Position numbers and translations under genes: made by a program. 64,000 nucleotides of DNA from Serratia nevei. GTDB taxonomy: Bacteria > Pseudomonadota > Gammaproteobacteria > Enterobacterales > Enterobacteriaceae. Positions 39,439 through 48,680 of the stretch are shown here, in pieces. Under the pieces are notes generated by a model. That model was not told where the DNA came from. It did not search any database and worked only from the letters and a program-made list of their open reading frames with translations. The DNA lies in assembly GCF_024160145.1 (NCBI RefSeq), contig NZ_JAMYWQ010000005.1, positions 113,887-177,886 on the forward strand, given 5' to 3'. The stretch's first letter is position 1, and the number at the start of each line of letters is the position of its first letter.

Positions 39439-40500
39439 TTAATCAACCAACTCATTATATTTATTGAAAATTTCATCAACCTTTTTCACATCGAAACTCA
39501 CGTCTTGCAAACGGCTGACGCGTTCGAGCGCCGACGGAAAATCGCGACTGAGATCGCAGACCAAGCCATTTTCGCTATCAATGATTTCATTGATTCCGCC
39601 CGGATAGTTGTTTGCCAAAACGGCTGTACCGCAAAGCAGCGATTCGATGACGACGTTTGGATATCCTTCCCAACGAGAGCTCGAAATGAACACGTCAGCC
39701 TGCCGCATGAAGCGATACGGGTTATCCGTGCTGTCGATAAAAGTGACTCGCTCCTCAAGCCCCAGCTGTTTGCGTAATGCGAGCAACGCCGCCTTATCTT
39801 CCCCTTCACCGATAATGGTCAGGTGATAGCGTGGCTCATTGACTTTGGCGAATTCGTTCAACAGCAAGTCGAAACCTTTTTGGTACGTCAGTCGCCCGAT
39901 GCTCAACAGGTTAATCTTGTTCTCGTTGAAGCAAGGTTCACCATCCCGCTGCGATAATGCATTGATATAACGGTAATCGAGGGGGTTGTTGATTTTGACT
40001 ATTTTGTCGGCCGGAATTTGGAAGTTTTTAATTAAATCTTCACGCATATCATCGCTTTGAGCGACGATCTTGTCATAATTCTTGTAACTGTACTGATAGA
40101 GAAACTTAACAATCGCGCTCTTTTCAAACAGGCTGGGCAAATTCGACTCGCGGGCGATCGTTTTCACTCGTTTGCCGAACAGGAACAAAAACGGCGAAAT
40201 AACCGCATTAGATGTCCCTGAACTGATGAACAACGTGCTGACCTGCTTTTTCCGACAAACCCGCCGGATGCCAGTCAGGATCTTGGGAAAAGAGAACCTG
40301 GCGCGCCCGGAGATGTTCAGATAAGTCACCTCGACATCCGGCCTAAGCTCCTTGACCAACACGTTCAGGCCGGGATCATTTTTGTAAAGCAGCAACATGG
40401 GGCGAAAGCGCGTTCTATCCAGATTGTTCAACAAGGTAAAAATAACGCGGTCTGCGCCAGTTAACCCCAAAATCGGCATAACAAAAAGAATGTTCTTCAC
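39439..40500 (-). CDS. GT4 family glycosyltransferase
   Basis: This 353-aa GT-B enzyme begins KNILFVMPILGLTGADRVIFTLLNNL and has ARESNLPSLFEKS, LLSIGRLTYQKGFDLLLNEF (donor domain, about residue 185) and the EX7E motif EGYPNVVIE (about 275) with GTAVLANNYPGGINEII. The real start is most likely the GTG at 40500: the frame upstream of it runs through the JUMPStart element (40630-40669) and encodes a low-complexity leader unlike any glycosyltransferase. It is probably the first gene of an RfaH-controlled unit leading into galU-galF-wzy. Confidence 0.88.
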   Translation of the reverse strand: MKNILFVMPILGLTGADRVIFTLLNNLDRTRFRPMLLLYKNDPGLNVLVKELRPDVEVTYLNISGRARFSFPKILTGIRRVCRKKQVSTLFISSGTSNAVISPFLFLFGKRVKTIARESNLPSLFEKSAIVKFLYQYSYKNYDKIVAQSDDMREDLIKNFQIPADKIVKINNPLDYRYINALSQRDGEPCFNENKINLLSIGRLTYQKGFDLLLNEFAKVNEPRYHLTIIGEGEDKAALLALRKQLGLEERVTFIDSTDNPYRFMRQADVFISSSRWEGYPNVVIESLLCGTAVLANNYPGGINEIIDSENGLVCDLSRDFPSALERVSRLQDVSFDVKKVDEIFNKYNELVD

Positions 40501-40629
40501 TGCCCATAACCCCGTTCTAGATATATATTCAACACCCGCCAAAGGTTCGCCACGTTGTCGAAAACCGGGTTCAGCAACAAGCCCTGAAGCCTCCCTGCGA
40601 CCTAAAACCGCTGACTCCAACAGCCCAGG

Positions 40630-40669
40630 CACGCTACCGCCCTTGGCTTGCATCGCCAATATGCCGCTG
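40630..40669 (-). promoter_or_regulatory. JUMPStart/ops element upstream of the GT4-galU-galF unit
   Basis: On the minus strand the exact ops GGCGGTAGCGTG lies at 40641-40630, preceded by AAGCCAAG and CAGCGGCATATTGGCG, which follow the JUMPStart consensus. It is 130 bp before the proposed GTG start. RfaH recruitment is the known function. Confidence 0.92.
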
Positions 40670-40800
40670 TCGCCTGCGCTCAACCAGCTGACTTTTGAGG
40701 TGACATAAACATCGCCAACGCAGTTGTAGCGGCGATTCAGTCACGGCTATTTCGTATTATGAATTCGAAAAGTGATGTCATCTCTAAATATGCATAAGAT

Positions 40801-40870
40801 TTTTATACATTCAACCCATTGATACAAGATTTACATCGCCACAACGGGATTTTTAGGAATAAGACTACTT
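40801..40870 (-). promoter_or_regulatory. Conserved promoter-like blocks, copy A
   Basis: Three words on the minus strand, AGTAGTCTTATTC (near 40870-40858), CTTGTATC (40828-40821) and GTATAAAAATC (40808-40798), recur with exactly the same spacing upstream of the JUMPStart near 45.0 kb. TATAAA may be the -10. The upstream word contains TAAGACTACT on the plus strand and could bind a regulator. Confidence 0.6.
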
Positions 40871-41066
40871 AGCGGACAAACTAAAAAAATATATTTTCAA
40901 CCTGGTACCTGATCGTTAACCGCCCAACAGAATCTAGCAAAGAAAGTCAACCCGTCGTTATTTTCTTGGTAGCGCTCACTCGTACCAAACCTAACTGAAA
41001 AATTAAAACCAGATTCATCTTAATATTAGGATGAAGCTAAAGCCGAGCATTGGATTTTTTAAAAAA

Positions 41067-41969
41067 TCAATCTGAAAAATAATTTTCCACTTCGCTTAAG
41101 AATCTCTTAACGTTATCGACGGTCTCAGTTTCTTTATTTTTCAAGTTTCTTTTCGCCAATTCCATTTCGGCTCTGGCCTGCTCAACGTGGTCAAAGCCAT
41201 AGGATAATCCTAGCCGGGACTGAGCGTTAGGATACCACTCCTCCACACCGAGCCCTTCCTGAGGAATAATTACCGGCACACAACCACACATAATAGCAAA
41301 CCAGCTATAGGCGGTATAAAGATCGTAACTAACAAAAATATCAGAACGCCGAAAAATAGAAGCCACTTCCCGATGAGAAAGACCGTCAATCAGGATTGAA
41401 TGATCCACATCATGGACCATATCCCGCCCCTTACCTTTACGTAAACAATAAGCGACTCCCGTCCGCACCTTATCCGTGCCGACATCGTTATAATATTCGT
41501 CAAAAAAGTGCGTTATGTGCAATGGCCAATCAGACGTTTTCGATCCGTGAATGGTGAAATCACGCCCAAATGAATCATATGAAAAATATAACTCACCAGA
41601 GAAGTAGTTCACCTGACCTGAATGATATCCTGGATGATGTAAAAACCAACGGACAACGCGTCTGCCACCGACAGGATTACCACTAATATTCTCAGGATAC
41701 ACTACGCAGAAATCTTCCAGCTCTCTCTTCGTCACTCGTCTTTTAACCGGGGTATTAAAAGAAGGGTTGGTCTTATATTTGCCAAAATTGACTCTCAAGA
41801 AGGACTTGGCCGCTCTTAACAAACTTTTAAAACCCGCGCGAAATTCCGTGACACGCGGGTGTAAATAAGCCTCACCGCCGAGAGAGTTAATCACATGGCA
41901 TAGTTTATGTAACGCAATGACGCCACCGCTATTTTCATCATATGAAGTGGCAACTATTAAATATTTCAT
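41067..41969 (-). CDS. WavQ-like putative glycosyltransferase
   Basis: The 300-aa soluble protein starts MKYLIVATSYDENSGGVIALHKLCHVIN, a Rossmann-type opening as in GT-B enzymes. WFLHHPGYHSG (about residues 108-118) and the C-terminal AYSWFAIMCGCVPVIIPQEG (about 219-238) resemble the donor-site region of glycosyltransferases such as WavQ of Vibrio LPS loci, but there is no clear EX7E motif. It lies 103 bp after the VioA-like gene in the wzx unit. A sugar transferase for the repeat unit is the best guess; the substrate is unknown. Confidence 0.7.
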   Translation of the reverse strand: MKYLIVATSYDENSGGVIALHKLCHVINSLGGEAYLHPRVTEFRAGFKSLLRAAKSFLRVNFGKYKTNPSFNTPVKRRVTKRELEDFCVVYPENISGNPVGGRRVVRWFLHHPGYHSGQVNYFSGELYFSYDSFGRDFTIHGSKTSDWPLHITHFFDEYYNDVGTDKVRTGVAYCLRKGKGRDMVHDVDHSILIDGLSHREVASIFRRSDIFVSYDLYTAYSWFAIMCGCVPVIIPQEGLGVEEWYPNAQSRLGLSYGFDHVEQARAEMELAKRNLKNKETETVDNVKRFLSEVENYFSD

Positions 41970-42072
41970 CCCTTACCCTTAGTTAATTACCTGCCATATA
42001 ATGACTTTCAGAGATCGGCTATTGATCTCTTTTTACTCCCCGACAGCGTTCGGCAAACGAGCCCTCACCCAA

Positions 42073-43179
42073 CTAGCATTGCTTGATCAGAGCAATTATC
42101 AAATCCAGATCGTCTGCCTCCAGCGTATCAAAAATAGGCAAGCACAACACTTTATTAGAAATGGTATTGGCATGCTTCAAATTTTCGGGCGCAGCCGACG
42201 CATAACCGCGATACATTGGCATGTTGCTGATTAACGGATAGAAATACTTACGGGAAAGAATGTTGTTATTCTTTAATTTATCATAGAGTTCATCCCGGCT
42301 CAGAGGAAACTCTTTCTCAATCAGAATCGGGAAGTATGAATGATTGCTGTTGGCATCAGAGGACAATGTTGAGAGCGTGATACCCTTTACTTTCGACAAT
42401 TCTTCACGGTATTTTTTATCAACCGCTTTGCGTTTATCGATTGCGTGATCGATATATTTCAGTTGAACCAAACCAAACGCAGCATTGATTTCACTCATTT
42501 TCCCGTTAATCCCGGGGGCCGTCACCGTCAGTTCATCAGCGATACCAAAGTTTTTCAGACGATCAACTCGTTGCTTGGTTTTCGCATCAGGGCTAATGAT
42601 CGCCCCTCCTTCGAAAGTATTGAATACTTTCGTTGCATGGAAGCTCAGTATAGAAAGATCGCCATACTTCAACAAACTTTCGCCTTTGTAATTGATGCCA
42701 AACGCGTGTGCTGCATCGTAAATAACTTTTAGACCATAGTTGTCGGCAATTTTTTGAATCTCTTCAACATCGCAAGGATTAGAATAGCAATGCACAGGCA
42801 TAATTGCAGAGGTTCGGGGCGTGATTGCCGCCTCAATCTTTTTAGGATCGATGTTGTAGCTGTCGCTATCAATATCGACAAAAACAGGTGTCAGACCATT
42901 CCAAAGAATGGAATGTGCAGTTGCAACAAAGGAATAAGGCGTGGTAATCACTTCGCCGGAGATACGCAATGCCTGAAGTGCCGTAATCAAAGCAATGGTT
43001 GCATTATTGAACAGAGATATGTGTTCAACGCCCAGGTAGTCACAAAGTTCACTTTCCAGTCGTTGATGGAATGGACCATTATTTGTTAGCCAACGATTTG
43101 ACCAAATTTCTTCCAGATAAGGAACAAACTCACCAAGTTCCGGAAGAAATGGTTGTGTTACAGGAATATTTTTTTTCAT
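42073..43179 (-). CDS. VioA-like PLP-dependent sugar aminotransferase (DegT/DnrJ family)
   Basis: This 368-aa sugar aminotransferase has TNNGPFHQRLESEL, SLFNNATIALITALQAL, PYSFVATAHSI, VHCYSNPCDVE, DAAHAFG (PLP-binding Asp) and SFHATKVFNTFEGGAI, where the Lys binds PLP (about residue 182). The N-terminal half reads very like VioA, which makes dTDP-4-amino-4,6-dideoxyglucose (Qui4N) from the RmlB product. RmlA and RmlB are in the same window. No VioB-type acetyltransferase is seen. AAGGATT precedes the ATG; wzx ends 19 bases upstream. The exact product sugar (Qui4N or an isomer) is inferred. Confidence 0.85.
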   Translation of the reverse strand: MKKNIPVTQPFLPELGEFVPYLEEIWSNRWLTNNGPFHQRLESELCDYLGVEHISLFNNATIALITALQALRISGEVITTPYSFVATAHSILWNGLTPVFVDIDSDSYNIDPKKIEAAITPRTSAIMPVHCYSNPCDVEEIQKIADNYGLKVIYDAAHAFGINYKGESLLKYGDLSILSFHATKVFNTFEGGAIISPDAKTKQRVDRLKNFGIADELTVTAPGINGKMSEINAAFGLVQLKYIDHAIDKRKAVDKKYREELSKVKGITLSTLSSDANSNHSYFPILIEKEFPLSRDELYDKLKNNNILSRKYFYPLISNMPMYRGYASAAPENLKHANTISNKVLCLPIFDTLEADDLDLIIALIKQC

Positions 43180-43198
43180 GCTAATCCTTATCTTGAGT

Positions 43199-44629
43199 TT
43201 ATTTCTTCACCGCAGTGAAAATAGTCTTCAACAAATCTCTCTGAAACAACACCGAATAAATTAAATAGAGAATTGCCGGCATAAAAATAGCGATAACGAT
43301 CTCGGCGGGTAACGAGAAGCTAAACACCCGATTAAGGTAAAACGCGCATCCCGCACTCACGATGGCCCCCAACCACAGTGACCACAAAGCTTTAAATTGG
43401 ATCAGTTGGCCAATCTGCGTCAGTTGGCTGGTGTAGTACGTATTGATAATCAAGGCAATATACGAGTGAATCACAATGCCGATACACATCGCAGTGATAC
43501 TGATTTGCATCGTCACCAACAAGATCGCCACGCCTAAGACTTTCTTAATCACCTCAAGTTTGAGAAAAAGATCCGATCGTCCTTTGACCTGCAATATGTT
43601 CAAGTTTATCGCATGAATGGGATAGAGCAGGTAGCCAATACACAAAATAGACAATAGATGAGAGGCGTAAATCCACTTTTCGCCCAATATCCAGGTCAGC
43701 AGCGGTGTCGAAGCGACAGACAATATGGACAAGAGAGGAAAAATAACAAATGCTGCCAGTTTCAAGGTCAACAAGTATGCCTGATCCATCTTATCCGGGG
43801 TGTTTTGCATGTGGCTAAACATCGGAAAAGTCACCCGTTGGATCACGGTTGTCGCTGTCATTGCCGGCACACTTGCAAGCTGGTTTGCCTGCGTGAACTG
43901 CCCGACATAGTTTGGTGAAAAATGCTTGCCGATAATCAGCTGATAAATGTTGTTGTAGACCGTTTCCAGTAGTGAAGAACACAGCAGCTTGCTGCCAAAC
44001 CCAAACAGATAACGAAATGATTGAAAAGAAAATTTATCTTTAGGTTTCCATGGTGAGATAATATTGTACATCACTACGCTGGTCAGCGATGCCAGCAAGG
44101 TCTGTGCGACCAAAGCCCATACGCCGTATCCTTTCCAGGCCAGAAACAAGGCGATCGTTCCGCTCACCAACACACTTAAAATCGAGATTTTCGCTTGCGA
44201 TTTAAAATCCATCGCGATCGTTAAATTGGTTCTGGGAATGACCAAGAAGGAGTTGAAGATAACGGCGAGCCCCAGAACTTTCAGCAATAAAGAAAGCTCA
44301 GCCTGATTATAGAATCTGGCCACGCTGTCCGCACTGAAATACAATACGGCGTAGCAAACCAACGAGATCGTAATATTGAAGTAGAAAGTGGTCGCGACAT
44401 CAGCCTCAGTACGTTCCGGTTTACGTATCAACGCGGCACTGAAACCACTATCGACAAAAACCTGGGCCACGGCAATAAACACCGCCAACATGCCCACTAA
44501 ACCAAACGATGTCGGCCCCAGTATTCGAGCCAAAATCAGCATGACGCAAAGCTGTACCCCTTGCGCCATCACCCTTTCCAGCGCACTCCATTTTAAACCT
44601 CTGGTCGTTTTTTCTTTCAGTTTTTCCAT
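43199..44629 (-). CDS. wzx: Wzx-type lipid-linked oligosaccharide flippase
   Basis: The 476-aa membrane protein has about 12-14 helices and starts with TTRGLKWSALERVMAQGVQL, then ILARILGPTSFGLVGM, a hallmark of the PST/WzxC group of flippases. It moves undecaprenyl-linked repeat units across the inner membrane for Wzy. It is the first gene of the long capsule locus, 323 bp after a JUMPStart/ops element. The ribosome binding site is weak. Confidence 0.93.
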   Translation of the reverse strand: MEKLKEKTTRGLKWSALERVMAQGVQLCVMLILARILGPTSFGLVGMLAVFIAVAQVFVDSGFSAALIRKPERTEADVATTFYFNITISLVCYAVLYFSADSVARFYNQAELSLLLKVLGLAVIFNSFLVIPRTNLTIAMDFKSQAKISILSVLVSGTIALFLAWKGYGVWALVAQTLLASLTSVVMYNIISPWKPKDKFSFQSFRYLFGFGSKLLCSSLLETVYNNIYQLIIGKHFSPNYVGQFTQANQLASVPAMTATTVIQRVTFPMFSHMQNTPDKMDQAYLLTLKLAAFVIFPLLSILSVASTPLLTWILGEKWIYASHLLSILCIGYLLYPIHAINLNILQVKGRSDLFLKLEVIKKVLGVAILLVTMQISITAMCIGIVIHSYIALIINTYYTSQLTQIGQLIQFKALWSLWLGAIVSAGCAFYLNRVFSFSLPAEIVIAIFMPAILYLIYSVLFQRDLLKTIFTAVKK

Positions 44630-44951
44630 TAAGTTTTAATCGCTATGGTAAATGCATCAGAATTTTATATACGGAAAACATTTGCCCTCTCTCAAATAAT
44701 CACGAGAGGGCAACGACAGGAACGCGAAATGCCAGTTTTTATGACGACCTTGACATGTTTAACTCAGCGCTTGCGATTAACCTGTTGTGCCTGGCGAAAA
44801 GAAATACTGAAAACACTTTCGTCAACAGCGGTGAAAGCGTCTGAGGAAACCATCCTGCATAAGCACCAGATGACTGAGGGTAAAATCTATAATTTTTTCT
44901 TTAAAGTCAATAAGTTGAAAGAATACCTTTTAACCTTTCCATTATTCTTCC

Positions 44952-44989
44952 TATGCTACCGCCCTTGGCTTACAGCTACCAAAGCACTG
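44952..44989 (-). promoter_or_regulatory. JUMPStart/ops element upstream of wzx
   Basis: On the minus strand it reads CAGTGCTTTGGTAGCTGTAA then GCCAAGGGCGGTAGCATA, a nearly perfect JUMPStart with ops GGCGGTAGCATA. It marks the leader of the wzx unit as an RfaH target, 323 bp before the start codon. Confidence 0.94.
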
Positions 44990-45149
44990 AATCAAGCTCA
45001 CCCAGGCTATCGATTAAATCGATATCACACTTCCCTATAAATAGAGATCCTTACCGCACTGTTTCTGTAAAAACAGTCCACATAATCATAAAAAAAACTG
45101 GTCTTTTTATAACCAGATCTTATCGTTTTCCCACATTTCATAACTAGGA

Positions 45150-45221
45150 TTCTTATACTATTGTCCTATCGACACAAGCCTAAGATCCCCCCGGCGAGTC
45201 CTTTTCAGAATAAGACTACTA
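45150..45221 (-). promoter_or_regulatory. Conserved promoter-like blocks, copy B
   Basis: The minus strand has AGTAGTCTTATTC (near 45220-45208), CTTGTGTC (45178-45171) and GTATAAGAATC (near 45158-45148), matching copy A at 40.8 kb in order, sequence and spacing. TATAAG is a possible -10. It lies about 170-260 bp upstream of the JUMPStart. Confidence 0.6.
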
Positions 45222-45535
45222 TAGGCGGGCTGAGCCGCTGGGCATGGAATCAAAAATCCTTCACAACAAATTGATTTTCATATAAAAAAATTAACCACTT
45301 TATCGGGCATTCTCTCTCTCTCAGCATAAAAATCGTTATTTATCCTCAATCCAACGTCCTCTGCCGCATAAAAGTTTATGTAGGGCTTTATCCACACCCT
45401 AAATGCTCCGTCGCAGCCGGCATAACAACGTCCTAAAAACGTATTCATTACCGTTTTAAAGTTGAATTTTGCCGCCTCAGCGCCCATCATTCCCGTGCGG
45501 CATAAGCCGTAGAACTTACAGGTGAAATTGGGCGT

Positions 45536-47119
45536 ATGGAATGGATCGCTGATCCAACAATTTGGGCCGGCCTGGCCACATTGGTCGTGCTGGAAATCGT
45601 TCTGGGTATAGACAACCTTGTCTTCATCGCCATTCTGGCGGACAAACTACCAAAACAACAAAGGGATAAGGCTCGCGTCGTCGGCCTGATGCTGGCGCTG
45701 CTGATGCGCCTGGCGCTGCTCGCCTCCATCTCGTGGCTGGCGACGTTGACCAAGCCAATGTTCATCGTCGCGGAGCACCCCTTCAGCGGCCGCGATCTGA
45801 TCATGCTGATCGGCGGGATATTCCTGCTGTTCAAGGCCACGATGGAACTGAACGAACGGCTGGAGGGCAAGGATGAAGAGCAACACGGCACACGCAAAGG
45901 CGCGCGTTTCTGGCCGGTGGTAGCGCAGATCGTGGTGCTGGACGCCGTCTTCTCGCTCGACTCGGTGATCACCGCGGTCGGCATGGTCGACCATCTGGCG
46001 GTGATGATGATCGCGGTCTGTATCGCCATCGGCCTGATGCTGCTGGCCAGCAAGCCGCTGACGCGCTTCGTCAACGCGCACCCGACCATCGTTATCCTGT
46101 GTCTGAGCTTCCTACTGATGATTGGCTTCAGCCTGGTGGCTGAAGGTTTTGGCTATCACATTCCGAAAGGCTACCTCTACGCGGCGATCGGCTTCTCGGT
46201 GATGATCGAGGCATTGAACCAGCTGGCGCAGTTCAACCGCCGTCGCTTCCTGTCGAAGGTGCGGCCGCTGCGCGAGCGCACTGCCGAAGCGGTGCTGCGC
46301 ATGCTGAGCGGCAAACATGAAGAAGCGGAGGTCGACAGCCATTCGGCCAACCTGCTGGCCGACAGCGACAGCGAAAACGGCGAGATCTTCAATCAGCAAG
46401 AGCGGCGCATGATCGAACGCGTGCTGGGCATGGCGCAACGCACGGTCAGCAGCATCATGACCTCGCGTCACGACGTCGAATACCTTGAGCTGAACGATCC
46501 GCAGGAAAAGCTGACGCAATTGCTGGAGCGCAATCAGCACACGCGCATCGTGGTGGTGGAAAGCAGCGCCAGCGATGAGCCGCTGGGTGTGATCCACACC
46601 ATCGACGTCCTCAAACAGCAGCTGGCGCAGGCGCCGCTGGATCTGCGTGCGCTGATACGTCAACCGCTGATCTTCCCGGAGCAGCTCACGCTGTTAAGCG
46701 CCCTGGAGCAATTCCGCCAGGCGCAGACGCACTTTGCCTTTGTAGTCGACGAGTTCGGCTCCGTCGAAGGTATCGTCACCCTGACGGACGTGATGGAAAC
46801 CATCGCCGGCAACCTGCCGGAGGCAGGCGAAGAGGTGGATGCCCGCCATGACATTCGGCAAATCGAGGACGGTAGCTGGATCGCCAACGGCTATATGCCG
46901 CTGGAAGACCTGGTGCTGTACCTGCCGCTGCCGCTGGCGGAAAAACGCGAATACCATACGCTGGCGGGGCTGCTGATGGAGCACAGCCAGCGTGTGCCGC
47001 AGGAAGGCGAACAGATCAAGATCGGTGACTACCAGTTTGAGCCGTTGGAGGTCAACAGCCACCGCATTCTGAAAGTGAAGATCACCCCGCCTCCCCCACC
47101 GGAGGACTACGAGGTTTAG
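45536..47119 (+). CDS. yegH: YegH: TerC-family membrane protein with CBS pair and transporter-associated domain
   Basis: This 527-aa protein (same length as E. coli YegH) has a TerC domain with about seven helices (residues 1-235; [21 protein letters not shown] and [18 protein letters not shown] carry the conserved acidic residues), a CBS pair (about 300-420; [28 protein letters not shown]) and a CorC/HlyC-type C-terminal domain. Related proteins handle metal ions; the role of YegH is not known. As in E. coli, it lies next to the colanic acid or capsule locus and is read away from it. Confidence 0.95.
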   Translation: MEWIADPTIWAGLATLVVLEIVLGIDNLVFIAILADKLPKQQRDKARVVGLMLALLMRLALLASISWLATLTKPMFIVAEHPFSGRDLIMLIGGIFLLFKATMELNERLEGKDEEQHGTRKGARFWPVVAQIVVLDAVFSLDSVITAVGMVDHLAVMMIAVCIAIGLMLLASKPLTRFVNAHPTIVILCLSFLLMIGFSLVAEGFGYHIPKGYLYAAIGFSVMIEALNQLAQFNRRRFLSKVRPLRERTAEAVLRMLSGKHEEAEVDSHSANLLADSDSENGEIFNQQERRMIERVLGMAQRTVSSIMTSRHDVEYLELNDPQEKLTQLLERNQHTRIVVVESSASDEPLGVIHTIDVLKQQLAQAPLDLRALIRQPLIFPEQLTLLSALEQFRQAQTHFAFVVDEFGSVEGIVTLTDVMETIAGNLPEAGEEVDARHDIRQIEDGSWIANGYMPLEDLVLYLPLPLAEKREYHTLAGLLMEHSQRVPQEGEQIKIGDYQFEPLEVNSHRILKVKITPPPPPEDYEV

Positions 47120-47124
47120 CATTG

Positions 47125-47152
47125 AGGCCGGGCATCGCCCGGCCTTTCTTTT
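47125..47152 (+). terminator. yegH terminator
   Basis: AGGCCGGGC (47125-47133) pairs with GCCCGGCCT (47137-47145) around a three-base loop, followed by TTTCTTTT. It is a strong intrinsic terminator for yegH that also separates it from convergent dcuC. Confidence 0.93.
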
Positions 47153-48503
47153 ACTGGGGAACCAGCAACTCCGTCGCCGCGATCACCACCACCAACCCGA
47201 CGATCACCGGTACCGAAGTGCGTTTCACCACGTCGAACGGTGAGATTTTCGCCATCCCGGAAACCGCCACCACCACACCGGAGACCGGCGACAGCGTGCG
47301 GCCGAGGTTAGACGCCTGCAGCATCGGGATCACCAGATAAGCCGGATTCACCCCCATCTGCGCCGCCAGTTTCGGGATCAGTTCGACAAACGCATAGAAC
47401 GGCGCATTGCCGGAGCCGGTGGTCATGGCCGCCAGCATGGTGATCACCACCAGCACCAGCATCATGATCAACCCACCCGTGCCGAACGACTGCGCCAGCC
47501 CGATCAACCCGCTGATAAAGCCGACGGTGCTCAACCCTTGCGCGAAGACGCCCGCGGCCACCAACAGCATGACCACGCCGGCGAAAGCATCCGCCATGCC
47601 GCGATAGGCCACTTCCAGGCCGCTGAATACCTGTTTGGCGCTGAAACTGCGCACGAACTCGATCACGGCCGCCAACAGCATGCACCCGACCAGCACGGTA
47701 ATAATGTGCAGCTCCGGGCCCCATTTGCCGTCGAAGATCAATACGCCGAGGATTGGCGTGAACGGCAATATCGCATAGAACCCCGGGGCGTGAGTTTTGA
47801 TTTCGCTGACGTCCATGATGTGATGCTGCTCATTGCTTTTTCTGTCGAGATAACGCTGCCAGAAAAAGTGCGCCACGGCCATGCAGACGATGGCGGCAAT
47901 CGAGATCGGCAGCGTGGTTTTGAACGCGAAGTCCACCAGCGGCATCTCCGCCGCCTTGGCCGCCAACACCACGTCACCGGAGGTCGGCGCCAGAATAATC
48001 GCCGCCGGCGAGGCGCAGATAGCCGCCGCCGCGCCACGGCTGATGCCGACATTCACCATCAGCGGGAATAGCGTCGCCATCAGCAACACGCCGAGGCCGG
48101 TGGCGGAAGAGACCGCTAATGACATCAGGCACGCGACAAAGTATGCCGCCACCATCAGCAGGTAAGGCGAGTTGATCATCTGCAGCGGGCGCGAGGCCAG
48201 TTTAACGACCACGTCGTTGGCGCCGATATGCGTCATGTAAGCGGCGAAGCCGCACAGCATCATGATCATCATGCCGAGATCGCCGCCGCGGCTCATCAGC
48301 AGGATCTTGACGTATTCGATGATATCGGTCGCGCGCCAGCCGGTAGACGCGGCGCTGGCGGGCAACAACGTTTTCCCCATCAGGGCGCTGATGCCGAGCA
48401 GCAGCAACCCGCCCACCATCAATACGCCGGTGGCGGAATACCCCTTGATAATGTAACGGCCCACGCCCGCCGCTACGGCGGCGCCAATAAGAAGTTCTAT
48501 CAT
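47151..48503 (-). CDS. dcuC: Anaerobic C4-dicarboxylate transporter DcuC
   Basis: DcuC (450 aa here, 461 in E. coli) exports succinate and exchanges C4-dicarboxylates in fermenting cells. The inner-membrane protein shows RYIIKGYSATGVL, ILLMSRGGDLGMMIMMLCGFAAYMTHIG, ASPAAIILAPTSGDVVLAA and TTGSGNAPFYAF, all characteristic. TGAGGAAAC precedes the ATG. A poor FNR-like half site (TTGAT near 48607, minus strand) is the only hint of oxygen control. It sits between yegH and asmA, which are direct neighbours in E. coli. Confidence 0.95.
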   Translation of the reverse strand: MIELLIGAAVAAGVGRYIIKGYSATGVLMVGGLLLLGISALMGKTLLPASAASTGWRATDIIEYVKILLMSRGGDLGMMIMMLCGFAAYMTHIGANDVVVKLASRPLQMINSPYLLMVAAYFVACLMSLAVSSATGLGVLLMATLFPLMVNVGISRGAAAAICASPAAIILAPTSGDVVLAAKAAEMPLVDFAFKTTLPISIAAIVCMAVAHFFWQRYLDRKSNEQHHIMDVSEIKTHAPGFYAILPFTPILGVLIFDGKWGPELHIITVLVGCMLLAAVIEFVRSFSAKQVFSGLEVAYRGMADAFAGVVMLLVAAGVFAQGLSTVGFISGLIGLAQSFGTGGLIMMLVLVVITMLAAMTTGSGNAPFYAFVELIPKLAAQMGVNPAYLVIPMLQASNLGRTLSPVSGVVVAVSGMAKISPFDVVKRTSVPVIVGLVVVIAATELLVPQ

Positions 48504-48645
48504 GTTTCCTCAACTCGTCATGTTTTCGCGGCGCCCAAGCGCATCGCAATCGCGGAATAGCCCTTACTCTGCACAAACTGAGCGCGGGCCTTCATGACCT
48601 TCATCAAGGTAACGGAGGGAAATTATCGCGGGAAACATCGATATT

Positions 48646-48672
48646 GACGCGGGCCAAAAGGCGGCCCGCGTC
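48646..48672 (-). terminator. Hairpin downstream of asmA
   Basis: GACGCGGGCC (48646-48655) and GGCCCGCGTC (48663-48672) form a 10-bp stem eight bases past the asmA stop. No T-tract follows, so it may be a weak terminator or a 3' end stabiliser. Confidence 0.65.
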
Positions 48673-48680
48673 AGAGGGGA

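Larger units (their letters stand above)
40501..41066. other. Intergenic promoter and leader region, 566 bp
   Basis: No gene is supported. The region holds a JUMPStart/ops element (40630-40669) and, 130-230 bp upstream of it, the three conserved promoter blocks described separately (40801-40870). The rest is AT-rich without clear features. Confidence 0.65.
44630..45535. other. Intergenic region, 906 bp, between wzx and yegH
   Basis: No gene is supported; short open frames here are AT-rich and lack ribosome binding sites and family motifs. It holds a JUMPStart/ops element (44952-44989), the conserved promoter-like blocks copy B (45150-45221), and two small hairpins (CTGTTT/AAACAG near 45060-45077; CTGGT/ACCAG near 45100-45115). 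The right end must also carry the yegH promoter. Confidence 0.65.

Noticed and set aside
40501..40683. Upstream extension of the GT4 gene to 40683
   Set aside because: The extra 61 codons pass through the JUMPStart element and do not resemble a glycosyltransferase N-terminus; the GTG at 40500 starts at the family's normal first strand.
44645..45147. Plus-strand frames of 64-131 codons in the wzx-yegH gap
   Set aside because: No ribosome binding sites, no motifs, and they overlap the JUMPStart leader and promoter blocks.
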